64,000 nucleotides of DNA from Pseudomonas sp. SCB32 (lineage in GTDB: Bacteria > Pseudomonadota > Gammaproteobacteria > Pseudomonadales > Pseudomonadaceae): the NCBI RefSeq assembly GCF_009189165.1, contig NZ_CP045118.1:4340001-4404000 (forward strand). Direction: 5' to 3'. The position numbers and the translations under genes were made by a program. Shown here one piece after another: positions 38,073 to 48,214 of the stretch; within the stretch, counting starts at the first letter, position 1; every line of letters begins with the position of its first letter. Below the pieces are notes generated by a model that saw only the letters and a program-made list of their open reading frames with translations, had not been told where the DNA came from and did no database searches.

Positions 38073-38091
38073 GCCCGGCACAAGGCCGGGC
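38073..38091 (-). terminator. Terminator of the zwf-pgl-eda operon
   Basis: GCCCGGC and GCCGGGC form a 7-bp stem with a 5-nt loop, followed on the minus strand by CTTTTTA. It lies 20 bp past the eda stop. Confidence 0.75.
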
Positions 38092-38111
38092 ACGTCCAAA
38101 TCCAGGACAGC

Positions 38112-38759
38112 TCAGTGTGTATCCAGTAACTCCAGCGCCTCGCGGCTCAGGCGTTCGACCGTGGCCCAGTCGCCGCTGTCGATGGCAGCCTTGGGCAGCA
38201 TCCAGCTGCCGCCCACGCACATCACGTTGGCCAGCCGGTAGTAATCATTCAGGTTGTCCGGACCGACGCCGCCGGTGGGGCAGAAACGCACCTCCGGGAA
38301 CGGCCCGCCGAAGGCCTTGAGTGCCTCCACGCCGCCGCAGACCTTCGCCGGGAACAGCTTGAAGCGGCGCAAGCCGTAACGGTACGCCGCCATGATCTCC
38401 GAGGCGGTGGCCACGCCCGGCAGCAGCGGTACCGGGCGGGTCACGGCGTATTGCAGCAGCTCGTCAGTGCAGCCCGGAGTGACGATGAACTGCGCCCCCG
38501 CCTCTTCCGCCTGGCGGAAGGTTTCCGGGTCGAGCACGGTGCCGGCGCCGACGATCAGCTCCGGGCGCTGCTCGCTCAGTTGGCGAATGGCAGTGAGGCC
38601 CAGCGACGTCCGCAACGTCACCTCCAGGACAGTGATCCCTCCGGCAGCGAGGGCATCCGCCATGGGCAGGATGTCCGCCTCGCGGTCGATGGTGATCACC
38701 GGCAGGATGCGCGCGCGCTGCGCCAGGGCATCGATCTGCTGGATGTGTTGTTCAGACAT
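38112..38759 (-). CDS. eda: KDPG aldolase (Entner-Doudoroff)
   Basis: Eda cleaves 2-keto-3-deoxy-6-phosphogluconate into pyruvate and glyceraldehyde-3-phosphate. The 215-residue class I aldolase keeps active-site Glu (VLEVTLRT) and Schiff-base Lys (FKLFPAK) and FCPTGGV. The ATG at 38759 follows GGAG by 8 bases; a start 30 bases upstream overlaps pgl and lacks support. It is the last gene of the zwf-pgl-eda operon. Confidence 0.97.
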   Translation of the reverse strand: MSEQHIQQIDALAQRARILPVITIDREADILPMADALAAGGITVLEVTLRTSLGLTAIRQLSEQRPELIVGAGTVLDPETFRQAEEAGAQFIVTPGCTDELLQYAVTRPVPLLPGVATASEIMAAYRYGLRRFKLFPAKVCGGVEALKAFGGPFPEVRFCPTGGVGPDNLNDYYRLANVMCVGGSWMLPKAAIDSGDWATVERLSREALELLDTH

Positions 38760-38776
38760 TGCGGTAACTCCGTGCC

Positions 38777-39479
38777 TCAAGGGCACCAATGGATCGAAAG
38801 AGGTGCGCGCAGGAACGCGTTGATCGGCATGCGCTGGTCGTCGTTGTCACTGAGCGCCCGGCTCAGGGTGGCCAGCTTGGCTTCGCCCTGGATGGCCAGC
38901 AGTTGCACGCGCGCCCCCTGCAGCATGGCGCGGGTCAGGGTGAGGCGCTGATGCGGCACGCTCGGCGCCCACATCGGCAGGCAACGGCGCGTGCTCGCCG
39001 GATCGAGCGCTTCGGCCAGGCCAGCGCTGCCAGGGAACAGCGAGGCGGTATGGCCGTCGTCGCCCATGCCCAGCACCAGCACGTCGATGGGCAGGTGCAG
39101 CTCATGCAGGAAACGGTCGGTCTTGTCCGCCGCCTCTTCCAGCGAGACCGCCGGCTGGTACAGGCTGATGAAATGCGCCTTCGCTGCTGCCCCCTGGAGC
39201 AGATGACGGCGCAACAGGCCGGCATTGCTGTCCGGATGCGACTCAGGCACCCAGCGCTCGTCGGCCAGGCTCACGGAGACCTTCGACCAGTCCAGCTCGG
39301 CGCCGCTCAGCGCTTCGAGGAAAGCAATCGGACTACGCCCGCCGGACACCACCAGCAACGCCCGGCCACGCTCGGCCAGCGCGGTACGCAATCCATCGGC
39401 CACGGCAACGGCCAGTCCATTCGCCTGTTCAGCGGCGTTGTTCCAGGTTTTCCAGGCCATGCCTTCAGCCAGTCTCGGT

Positions 39480-39493
<14 letters not shown>
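38777..39493 (-). CDS. pgl: 6-phosphogluconolactonase
   Basis: Pgl hydrolyses 6-phosphogluconolactone to 6-phosphogluconate. The 238-residue protein has the DevB/Pgl motifs [27 protein letters not shown] and [16 protein letters not shown]. The ATG at 39493 (MAISEPRL) was chosen because it matches the Pseudomonas N-terminus and overlaps zwf by 14 bp. It is 17 bp before eda. Confidence 0.96.
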
Positions 39494-40949
<1,456 letters not shown>

Positions 40950-41011
40950 TTGTTGTTACCAACCAAATTTTTAGCGATAGTTAGCCTTCCACACCAACAT
41001 TAAGACAAATA

Positions 41012-41029
41012 TGTAGTAATTAAACAACA
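41012..41029. promoter_or_regulatory. HexR operator candidate, zwf-hexR
   Basis: TGTAGT-N6-ACAACA lies between the divergent zwf and hexR genes. A TGTTGT half-site lies at 40951-40956, beside the zwf start. The arms agree with those at the mutarotase and edd sites. HexR of Pseudomonas is known to repress zwf. Confidence 0.6.
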
Positions 41030-41135
41030 TATTTTTGCCGCTTCGCGCCGTTCTTGGTCGCCTGCCGGCCTGACGTTAGGATAGCGCCGCTGGCCGCCCC
41101 AACTCGGCCAACCGTCGATTGCCCAAGGAGCACGG

Positions 41136-41993
41136 ATGAAAAACCTGCTGGAGCAGATCCAGAGCCGTCTGGAACAGCTGAACAAGGCCGAGCGCAAGGT
41201 CGCCGAAGTGATACTGCGCGACCCACAGCAGGCCACGCGCTTCAGCATCGCCGCGCTGGCCCAGGCCTCCAGCGTCAGCGAGCCAACGGTGAACCGTTTC
41301 TGCCGCTCCTTCGGCATGAGCGGCTATCCGGAGCTGAAGATCCAGCTGGCCCAGAGCCTGGCCAGCGGCGCAGCCTTCGTCGCCCAGGCGGTGGCCGAGG
41401 ACGACGGCCCCGAGGCCTACACCCGGAAGATCTTCAGCAGCACCATCGCCTCACTGGACAGCGCCTACAAGCTGCTCGACCCGAAAGTGATCGACCGCGC
41501 CGTGGACCTGCTGATCCAGGCCCGGCAAATCCACTTCTTCGGTCTTGGCGCCTCGAGTTCGGTGGCGCTGGATGCGCAGCACAAGTTCTTCCGCTTCAAC
41601 CTGGCGGTGTCGGCCCACAGCGATGTGCTGATGCAGCGGATGATCGCCTCGGTGGCGCATACCGGCGACCTGTTCGTGGTGATTTCCTATACCGGGCGCA
41701 CCCGCGAGCTGGTTGAAGTCGCGCACCTGGCGCGGGAGAACGGCGCGTCGGTGCTGGGCCTGACCGCCGCCGACTCGCCGCTGGCCCGCGCCAGCACCCT
41801 GAGCCTGGACGTTCCGCTTCCGGAAGACACCGACATCTATATGCCGATGACCTCGCGGATCATCCAGCTCACCGTCCTCGACGTGCTCGCCACCGGCGTG
41901 ACCCTGCGCCGCGGCGTGGACTTCCAGCCGCATCTGCGACGGATCAAGGAGAGCCTGGTGCCGACGCGCTACCAGCTCGATGAGGAAGATTGA
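41136..41993 (+). CDS. hexR: HexR, repressor of glucose catabolism
   Basis: HexR represses zwf, edd and gap genes and is released by KDPG. The 285-residue RpiR-family protein has an N-terminal HTH_6 domain (about residues 1-75, including [20 protein letters not shown]) and a SIS sugar-phosphate domain ([20 protein letters not shown]). It is divergent from zwf. Confidence 0.97.
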   Translation: MKNLLEQIQSRLEQLNKAERKVAEVILRDPQQATRFSIAALAQASSVSEPTVNRFCRSFGMSGYPELKIQLAQSLASGAAFVAQAVAEDDGPEAYTRKIFSSTIASLDSAYKLLDPKVIDRAVDLLIQARQIHFFGLGASSSVALDAQHKFFRFNLAVSAHSDVLMQRMIASVAHTGDLFVVISYTGRTRELVEVAHLARENGASVLGLTAADSPLARASTLSLDVPLPEDTDIYMPMTSRIIQLTVLDVLATGVTLRRGVDFQPHLRRIKESLVPTRYQLDEED

Positions 41994-42007
41994 GACGGGT
42001 TCAGCCT

Positions 42008-42054
42008 GTAGGAGCGCCCCATGGGCGCGATTCGCGGGCATGACCCGCTCCTAC
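42008..42054. repeat. Short variant of the GTAGGAGCG repeat
   Basis: GTAGGAGCG and CGCTCCTAC bracket an inner palindrome GCCCCATGGGCGC in the spacer between the convergent hexR and mutarotase genes. It is a short-arm relative of the REP elements. Confidence 0.65.
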
Positions 42055-42114
42055 GGAGAACCAATGGGCATCGCGCGCCCACACGCTTCTACGAACGCGC
42101 GACGCAGGCCCTGA

Positions 42115-42951
42115 TCAGACCAACCCGGCCCGCAGGTTCAGCAACATCCGCTCGCCTTGCGCAAGGATTAGCCCACCAGCGCGGTAGCCGGCCGCACCGA
42201 TGCACAGGAAACGATCCGCCTCGGCCGCCGCCACCTGCTCCACCGCGCGGCTGCCGGGGTGCCAGATGACGCTGCCGGCACCGACATTCTTGTCGATGCG
42301 CAGGCGACGTTGCCAACCGGCATCTTCCAGCACCAGGGAACCGGTGTTGTAGAGCACCTGCTTGACCGCCCCGCTCGGGGCCCAGGTGTTGGGCAGGCCG
42401 CTGGCCTTGCCGTCCAGCTCCATGCCATGGACCACCGAGCGGCGCAGCGAGCCCACGCGCCAGTATGGCTGCAGGGCGAAACTGAACAGGCAGTCGCTGT
42501 CATCCTCGTGGTAGCTGGAAAGTTCGATATCCAGGTCCTGGCCCAGGCGCGCCTCCAGGCGCACGTGCCAGTCCTCCACATCCAGCTGCCAGCTGACCAC
42601 CACCTTGCTGTCGTCGGCCCAGGCGTCGAGCATCCGCCATTCGCGCTGGCGCGCCCAGCCATGCTGGGGCCAGTCGGACTCCACCGGATGGCTGCCGAAC
42701 CAGGGCCAGCAGACCGGGATGCCGCCACGGATCGGCGCCGTGCTGAGGCTCGGCCACTGGCTGGAGCACCACAGCAGCGGACGCGCGCCGCGTGGCTGGA
42801 AGTGCAGCAGTTGCGCGCCCTGGCGGCTGAACACCGCCTGGCACTGCGGATGGTCGATCAGCAGCAGGTCGCGACGCTGGAAGCGCACCCAGTCGAAGGG
42901 GCGCTTGGCCCGCATGGAATGAAAAAAGCGCTGCAGCGGGTGCTCGACCAT
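42115..42951 (-). CDS. D-hexose-6-phosphate mutarotase (aldose 1-epimerase family)
   Basis: A 278-residue YeaD-type protein, interconverting anomers of hexose-6-phosphates. Family features include the N-terminal FSRQGAQLLHFQPRGARPLLW and VCWPWFG-like region, with a galactose-mutarotase beta-sandwich. The ATG at 42951 (MVEHPLQ) was chosen; a longer reading to 43017 would overlap the dyad at 43007-43021. It lies among Entner-Doudoroff genes and would feed the correct anomer to Zwf. A HexR-like dyad lies 55 bp upstream. Confidence 0.88.
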   Translation of the reverse strand: MVEHPLQRFFHSMRAKRPFDWVRFQRRDLLLIDHPQCQAVFSRQGAQLLHFQPRGARPLLWCSSQWPSLSTAPIRGGIPVCWPWFGSHPVESDWPQHGWARQREWRMLDAWADDSKVVVSWQLDVEDWHVRLEARLGQDLDIELSSYHEDDSDCLFSFALQPYWRVGSLRRSVVHGMELDGKASGLPNTWAPSGAVKQVLYNTGSLVLEDAGWQRRLRIDKNVGAGSVIWHPGSRAVEQVAAAEADRFLCIGAAGYRAGGLILAQGERMLLNLRAGLV

Positions 42952-43006
42952 TATCCGGATGTCCTGATCCAATCCCTGCCCGGACACTCCGGGGCGTGAA
43001 GATCTC

Positions 43007-43021
43007 TGTAGTTTCACTACA
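43007..43021. promoter_or_regulatory. HexR operator candidate, mutarotase
   Basis: TGTAGT-TTC-ACTACA is a perfect 6-bp dyad 56 bp upstream of the mutarotase start. It resembles sites at zwf and edd. Binding is inferred. Confidence 0.55.
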
Positions 43022-43120
43022 TTCGATGAAAGGCGGCGATTCTACCCGCAAAGCCTAGTCACGCGCAGCGCCCACGCCAACGAAATGCTCATCCACAAGA
43101 GCAGCCCCTGCCCGCGCGGC

Positions 43121-44110
43121 TCAGGCCTTGGCCCGCAAGGCCTGCTCCAGTGCAACGCCGGCGCCGAACAGGCCGGGATGCTCCGCCATCATCACCCACA
43201 CCGGCACCTGCTCCAGGTACGGCCCACTGGTCTTGCCCCGTGCCGAGAAGGCAGCGGCGAAACCGCTACGCTGGAAACGTTCGAGGAAGCGCGGAACGAT
43301 GCCGCCGGTGATGTACACACCGCCCAGCGCGCCCACCGTCAGCGCCGCGTTGCCGGCAACCCGCGCCAGCCACTGGAAGAAGTGTTCCAGCACCGCGTCG
43401 GCGTAGGCATCGCCGCTCATGGCGCGCTCGCCGATCTGCGCAGCGCTGGCGCACTGCGGCTCGACGCCATCGATCTGACAGCTCATGCGGTAGAGGTTTT
43501 CCAGACCGCTGCCAGAGAGCACTCGCTCGGCGGACACATGGCCGTACTTTTCCCGCAGCAGCTGCCAGAGAGCGAAATCGCGCTCCGAGGTCACCGGCAG
43601 GTCCACATGCCCACCCTCGCAGGGCAGCACCTCCCAACCGCCGGCCGGCAGCGGCATCAAGCTGGCGACGCCCAGGCCAGTGCCAGGGCCGATGATCAGT
43701 TTCGCGCGCCCCTCCAGCGCATTGCCGGGGCGCACCTGCACCAGGTGCTCCTCCGACAGCCGCGACGCCGCCCAGGCCATGGTGCTGAAGTCGTTGACCA
43801 GCAATAGATGGCTCAGGCCCAGCGCGGCGCGGAAGGCGTCGCGCTTGATCACCCAATGGTTATTGGTGAAGCGGAAGTCACCGGAGCCCACCGGCCCGGC
43901 GCAGGCCAGGCAGACATTGTGGATGGCGGAGAGCGGCTGGCCGATACGCTGGAGGTAGTCGCGCACGGCATCCTCCGGGCGCGGGTAGTCGGCGCAGGCC
44001 AGGATCTGGATGGACTCGAGGACTTCACCACGCCACAGGGCAAAGCGGGCGTTGGTGCCACCAATGTCGCCGACCAGGGCGAATGCGTTATGGGCGCTGC
44101 TGGAATTCAT
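43121..44110 (-). CDS. glk: Glucokinase
   Basis: Glk phosphorylates intracellular glucose. The 329-residue bacterial-type kinase has the N-terminal phosphate motif [15 protein letters not shown] and [21 protein letters not shown] and EGGHVDLPV. It starts 105 bp after edd and is probably co-transcribed with it. Normally gltR/gtrS and the glucose ABC transporter genes lie downstream of glk; here the mutarotase gene does. Confidence 0.96.
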   Translation of the reverse strand: MNSSSAHNAFALVGDIGGTNARFALWRGEVLESIQILACADYPRPEDAVRDYLQRIGQPLSAIHNVCLACAGPVGSGDFRFTNNHWVIKRDAFRAALGLSHLLLVNDFSTMAWAASRLSEEHLVQVRPGNALEGRAKLIIGPGTGLGVASLMPLPAGGWEVLPCEGGHVDLPVTSERDFALWQLLREKYGHVSAERVLSGSGLENLYRMSCQIDGVEPQCASAAQIGERAMSGDAYADAVLEHFFQWLARVAGNAALTVGALGGVYITGGIVPRFLERFQRSGFAAAFSARGKTSGPYLEQVPVWVMMAEHPGLFGAGVALEQALRAKA

Positions 44111-44172
44111 GGCGAGCTCGGCCTGGAGGTTGTGGGAAAGGGCTCATGCCAGCATAGGCCATCGACCCGGGC

Positions 44173-44207
44173 CCTCCCGCGCGATGGGCAATCCGTCGCG
44201 CGGGAGG
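44173..44207 (-). terminator. Strong intercistronic hairpin between edd and glk
   Basis: A 15-bp stem (44173-44187 and 44193-44207, one wobble) with a 5-nt loop lies just past the edd stop. No T-tract follows, so it may be an mRNA-stabilising or partial-termination structure and not a full terminator. Confidence 0.5.
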
Positions 44208-44215
44208 CGCATGTC

Positions 44216-46042
44216 TCAGCGCGAGCCGTTGAGCTCGGCGGTGAAGCTGCACGCCCCCTGCTCGGCCGGGCTGAAGGCCTGGCGCATGAAGGCGAAGAGT
44301 TCGCGGCCCATGCCAAGGTTATCGATGACCGGGGTTTCCACCAGCGGACGAGCGTCCCATTCGGCCGCCTCCACCAGCACGCGCAGCTCGCCGGTGGTGC
44401 CGTCGACGCGCACCACGTCGCCATCGCGCAGCTTGGCCAGCGGGCCACCGTTGAGCGCCTCCGGGGACACGTGGATTGCCGCCGGCACCTTGCCGGAAGC
44501 GCCGGACATGCGCCCGTCGGTGACCAGCGCCACCTTGAAGCCCCGGTCCTGCAGCACGCCGAGGAACGGTGTGAGCTTGTGCAGCTCCGGCATGCCGTTG
44601 GCACGCGGACCCTGGAAGCGCACCACGGCTACCAGGTCGCGCTCCAACTCGCCGGCCTTGAAGGCGGCGGCCAGGCTGTTCTGGTCGTGGAAGATGCGTA
44701 CCGGCGCTTCGACGATCTGGTGCTCCGCCGCCACGGCGGACACCTTCATCACGCCACGGCCGAGGTTGCCTTCCATCAGGCGCAGGCCGCCTTCCGGGGA
44801 GAACGGCTTGTCGATCGGGCGCAGGATGTTCTCGTCCAGGCTCGCCGCCGGGCCTTCGCGCCAGACCAGCTTGCCCTCGTCGAGGAAGGGCTCCTGGATG
44901 TAGCGACGCAGCCCCTTGCCGACCACGGTCTGCACGTCTTCATGCAGCAGGCCGCCATCGAGCAGCTGGCGGATCAGGAAGGACATGCCGCCCGCCGCCT
45001 GGAAGTGGTTGATGTCGGCCTGGCCGTTCGGGTAGATGCGCGCCAGGGTCGGCACGACTTCGGAGAGCTCGGCCATGTCCTGCCAGGTCAGCTGGATGCC
45101 GGCGGCCTGGGCGATGGCCAGCAGGTGCAGGGTGTGGTTGGTCGAGCCGCCGGTGGCCAGCAATGCAACCACGGAGTTGACCATGGCCTTCTCGTCGACG
45201 ATCTCCGCCATTGGCACGAACTGGCCGTTCTCCGGCGTCAGGCGCGCGGCCTGGCGAGCGGCTTCGCGGGTCAGCTCGTCACGCAGCGGGGTGTTCGGGT
45301 TGACGAAGGAGGCGCCCGGCAGGTGCAGGCCCATCACTTCAACCAGCAACTGGTTGGTGTTGGCGGTGCCGTAGAAGGTGCAGGTGCCCGGCGCGTGGTA
45401 GGAGGCCATCTCCGAGGCCAGCAGCTCCTCGCGGGTGGCCTTGCCTTCGGCGAACAGCTGGCGCACTGCGGCCTTCTCCTTGTTGGAGATGCCGGTAGGC
45501 ATGGGGCCTGCGGGCACGAAGACCACCGGCAGGTGGCCGAAGCGCAGCGAGCCGATCAGCAGGCCGGGGACGATCTTGTCGCACACGCCCAGGCACAGCG
45601 CGGCGTCGAACATGTTGTGGGACAGCGCGATGGCGGTGCCCATGGCGATCACGTCACGGCTGGCCAGGGACAGTTCCATCCCCGGCTCGCCCTGGGTCAC
45701 GCCGTCACACATGGCCGGCACGCCGCCGGCGAACTGGCCGATCGAGCCGATCTGCCGCAGGGCGTCCTTGATCAGTTCGGGGAAGCGCTCCAGCGGCTGG
45801 TGCGCGGAAAGCATGTCGTTGTAGGCGGAGACGATGGCCACGTTGGCCTGGTTCATCAGCCGCAGGGCCTGCTTGTCGGATTCACCACAAGCGGCGACGC
45901 CGTGGGCGAGGTTGCCGCAGGGCAGCGTGCCACGGTGCGGGCCCTTGGTGGCGGCTGCCTTGACCAGGTCGAGGTAGCGCTGGCGCGTGGCCGCGCTGCG
46001 GGCCTGGATGCGCTGGGTGACTTCGAGCACACGGGGGTGCAT
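44216..46042 (-). CDS. edd: 6-phosphogluconate dehydratase
   Basis: Edd converts 6-phosphogluconate to KDPG and carries an Fe-S cluster. At 608 residues it matches the IlvD/Edd family, with [37 protein letters not shown] and [10 protein letters not shown]. Its start faces gap across 128 bp, and a HexR-like dyad lies 28 bp upstream. glk follows. Confidence 0.97.
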   Translation of the reverse strand: MHPRVLEVTQRIQARSAATRQRYLDLVKAAATKGPHRGTLPCGNLAHGVAACGESDKQALRLMNQANVAIVSAYNDMLSAHQPLERFPELIKDALRQIGSIGQFAGGVPAMCDGVTQGEPGMELSLASRDVIAMGTAIALSHNMFDAALCLGVCDKIVPGLLIGSLRFGHLPVVFVPAGPMPTGISNKEKAAVRQLFAEGKATREELLASEMASYHAPGTCTFYGTANTNQLLVEVMGLHLPGASFVNPNTPLRDELTREAARQAARLTPENGQFVPMAEIVDEKAMVNSVVALLATGGSTNHTLHLLAIAQAAGIQLTWQDMAELSEVVPTLARIYPNGQADINHFQAAGGMSFLIRQLLDGGLLHEDVQTVVGKGLRRYIQEPFLDEGKLVWREGPAASLDENILRPIDKPFSPEGGLRLMEGNLGRGVMKVSAVAAEHQIVEAPVRIFHDQNSLAAAFKAGELERDLVAVVRFQGPRANGMPELHKLTPFLGVLQDRGFKVALVTDGRMSGASGKVPAAIHVSPEALNGGPLAKLRDGDVVRVDGTTGELRVLVEAAEWDARPLVETPVIDNLGMGRELFAFMRQAFSPAEQGACSFTAELNGSR

Positions 46043-46069
46043 GGCAGCATTCTCCTACAGACTATCAGT

Positions 46070-46085
46070 TGTTGTTTTTACAACA
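46070..46085. promoter_or_regulatory. HexR operator candidate, edd-gap
   Basis: TGTTGT-TTTT-ACAACA is a perfect 6-bp dyad between divergent edd and gap. It also satisfies the published Pseudomonas HexR pattern TTGT-N7-ACAA at 46069-46083. HexR is known to repress both genes. Confidence 0.8.
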
Positions 46086-46170
46086 TAATCTTCGAATACA
46101 AAGCGTTTACTTTTCTTCGAAGCAGAAATTTAATGTTTTTTACCACAACAAAAGAAAAGAGACGACCTTC

Positions 46171-47175
46171 ATGACTATACGCCTGGCGATCAATGGATTC
46201 GGCCGCATCGGTCGGAACGTCCTCCGCGCACTCTACTCCGAGCCCTATCGCCAGCACCTGCAAGTGGTGGCGATCAATGACCTGGGTGATGCGGCGATCA
46301 ACGCCCATCTGCTGCAGTACGACAGCGTGCACGGGCGCTTCCCCGGCCAGGTCGAGCATGACGCGGAAAGCCTTAGCGTAGGGGGCGACCGGATCGCCGT
46401 CACGGCCATCCGCAACCCGGCAGAACTGCCCTGGAAGGCGCTGGAGGTGGATATCGTGCTGGAATGTACCGGCCTCTTCACCGCCCGCGACAAGGCTGCC
46501 GCACACCTCGCCGCCGGCGCGCGCCAGGTGTTGATCTCGGCGCCGGGCCAGGGTGTCGACGCCACGGTGGTGTATGGCGTCAACGAACACATCCTGCGGC
46601 CGACGCACCGGATCGTCTCCAACGCCTCCTGCACCACCAACTGCCTGGCGCCGGTGGCCGAGGTGCTGCACCGTGAACTGGGTATCGAGCACGGCCTGAT
46701 GACCACCATCCACGCCTATACCAACGACCAGAACCTTTCCGACGTTTACCACAGCGACCCCTACCGGGCGCGCTCGGCGACCCAGTCGATGATCCCCACC
46801 CGCACCGGCGCCGCCGACGCAGTGGGCCTGGTGTTGCCGGAGCTGGCCGGCAAGCTGACCGGGCTGGCGGTTCGAGTACCAGTGATCAACGTGTCGCTGG
46901 TGGACCTCACGGTGCAGGTCGCCCGCGCGGCCCATGTCGAAGAGATCAATGCGCTGTTCGAGCGCGCCAGCCAGGGCTCGGCGATCCTTGGCTTCAATCG
47001 TCAGCCGCTGGTCTCGGTGGACTTCAACCACGACTCGCACTCGGCGATTTTCGACGCCAGCCACACGCGGGTGAGCGGCAAGTTGGTCAAGGTGATGGCC
47101 TGGTACGACAACGAGTGGGGCTTCTCCAACCGCATGCTGGATACGGCGCGGGCGATGGCGGCGGCGCGGGGGTAA
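46171..47175 (+). CDS. gapA: Glyceraldehyde-3-phosphate dehydrogenase, type I
   Basis: A 334-residue GAPDH with the N-terminal [13 protein letters not shown], the catalytic [13 protein letters not shown] (Cys154) and [12 protein letters not shown]. It converts the glyceraldehyde-3-phosphate made by Eda. The ATG at 46171 gives [11 protein letters not shown]; an in-frame upstream extension would include the HexR-site spacer. It is divergent from edd. Confidence 0.96.
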   Translation: MTIRLAINGFGRIGRNVLRALYSEPYRQHLQVVAINDLGDAAINAHLLQYDSVHGRFPGQVEHDAESLSVGGDRIAVTAIRNPAELPWKALEVDIVLECTGLFTARDKAAAHLAAGARQVLISAPGQGVDATVVYGVNEHILRPTHRIVSNASCTTNCLAPVAEVLHRELGIEHGLMTTIHAYTNDQNLSDVYHSDPYRARSATQSMIPTRTGAADAVGLVLPELAGKLTGLAVRVPVINVSLVDLTVQVARAAHVEEINALFERASQGSAILGFNRQPLVSVDFNHDSHSAIFDASHTRVSGKLVKVMAWYDNEWGFSNRMLDTARAMAAARG

Positions 47176-47191
47176 GGGTCCCCGGCTGTTC

Positions 47192-47272
47192 GTAGGATGG
47201 GTAGAGCGCAGCGAAACCCATGCTGCCGGTGCACGGAATCGATGGGTTTCGCTGCGCTCTACGCCATCCTAC
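47192..47272. repeat. Long-armed GTAGGATGGGTAGAGCG inverted repeat
   Basis: Arms of about 30 bp (47192-47221 and 47242-47272, nearly perfect) begin GTAGGATGGGTAGAGCGCAG. It lies between gap and a membrane-protein gene and is a different sequence class from the other REP elements in this window. Confidence 0.75.
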
Positions 47273-47371
47273 ATGCGCGTGTCGGATTCTCCATCGCTAC
47301 CATCGACGCCGCCAATCGCACCCAGCCCCGCCCTTGCTAGAATCCGCCGTCACTCTTTGCCCGCCACCTCC

Positions 47372-48154
47372 ATGCTCGCCCTCAAGCTCACCCTGGTTCC
47401 GCTGTTCCTGTTGCTGATCTCGCTCTCCGGCCGCTGGTGGGGCCCCGCCGTCGCCGGCTGCCTCGCCACCCTGCCCGCGATCACCGGGCCGATTCTCTAC
47501 CTGATCACCCTCGAGCACGGTCGCGATTTCGGCGCCCAGGCCGCGCTGCTGGCACTGGCCGCGATCTTCGCGTCGGAGGCATTCAACTTCACCTATGCCT
47601 GGACCTGCCGGCGCCACGCCTGGCCACTGGCGCTGAGCGGCGCGATGCTGGTCTGGCTGATCGCCGCCTGGGGGCTGACGCAACTGCCTGCCCTCCCCGC
47701 CTGGGCCCTGGCTGCCGCGGCACTGGGCACACTGACCAGCCAGCTGTTCATGCCACGCGCGGAGCTGCCGGCGGTCATCGCCCCCATCGGACGCTTCGAA
47801 TTGGGCCTGCGCATGCTCGCTGGCGCCGTACTGACGCTCTCCGTCACCGCCCTCGCCGGCTGGGCCGGACCGAGCTGGAGCGGCCTGCTGGCGGTGTTCC
47901 CGCTGCTCTCCATCGTGCTCTGCGTGTCGTCGCAACGGCTGAATGGCGCGGGCTTCGTCATCGTCCTGCTGCGCGGCATGGTTACCGGGCGCCCGGCCTT
48001 CGGCGCCTTCTGCCTGTGGCTGGCGTTGCGACTGCCGGAAACCGACACCCTGCAGAGCTTTGCCGAAGCGGCGCTGCTGTCAGCACTGGTGCAGGGCGCG
48101 TTGCGCTGGATAATCGGGCGCCGGGCCAGAAAGCTGGCGAACACGGCGGCCTGA
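47372..48154 (+). CDS. Integral membrane protein, unknown function
   Basis: A 260-residue very hydrophobic protein with about eight predicted membrane helices and no recognisable catalytic motif. The ATG at 47372 (MLALKLTLVPLFLLL) is preferred because it begins the first helix; an ATG at 47273 would add a polar stretch that overlaps the repeat. I do not recognise a function. It ends at a bidirectional terminator shared with bglX. Confidence 0.75.
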   Translation: MLALKLTLVPLFLLLISLSGRWWGPAVAGCLATLPAITGPILYLITLEHGRDFGAQAALLALAAIFASEAFNFTYAWTCRRHAWPLALSGAMLVWLIAAWGLTQLPALPAWALAAAALGTLTSQLFMPRAELPAVIAPIGRFELGLRMLAGAVLTLSVTALAGWAGPSWSGLLAVFPLLSIVLCVSSQRLNGAGFVIVLLRGMVTGRPAFGAFCLWLALRLPETDTLQSFAEAALLSALVQGALRWIIGRRARKLANTAA

Positions 48155-48160
48155 AAAAGA

Positions 48161-48193
48161 AAAACGCCACGGCTCGATGAGCCGTGGCGTTTT
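48161..48193. terminator. Bidirectional terminator
   Basis: AAAACGCCACGGCTC and its exact complement form a 15-bp stem with a 3-nt loop and T-runs on both sides, between the membrane-protein gene and bglX. Confidence 0.9.
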
Positions 48194-48214
48194 CGTTTGA
48201 GACGCGAGTGACGA

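Noticed and set aside
43808..46174. A 788-residue open frame antisense to glk and edd
   Set aside because: It is the mirror of edd and glk and shows no family motif or ribosome site.
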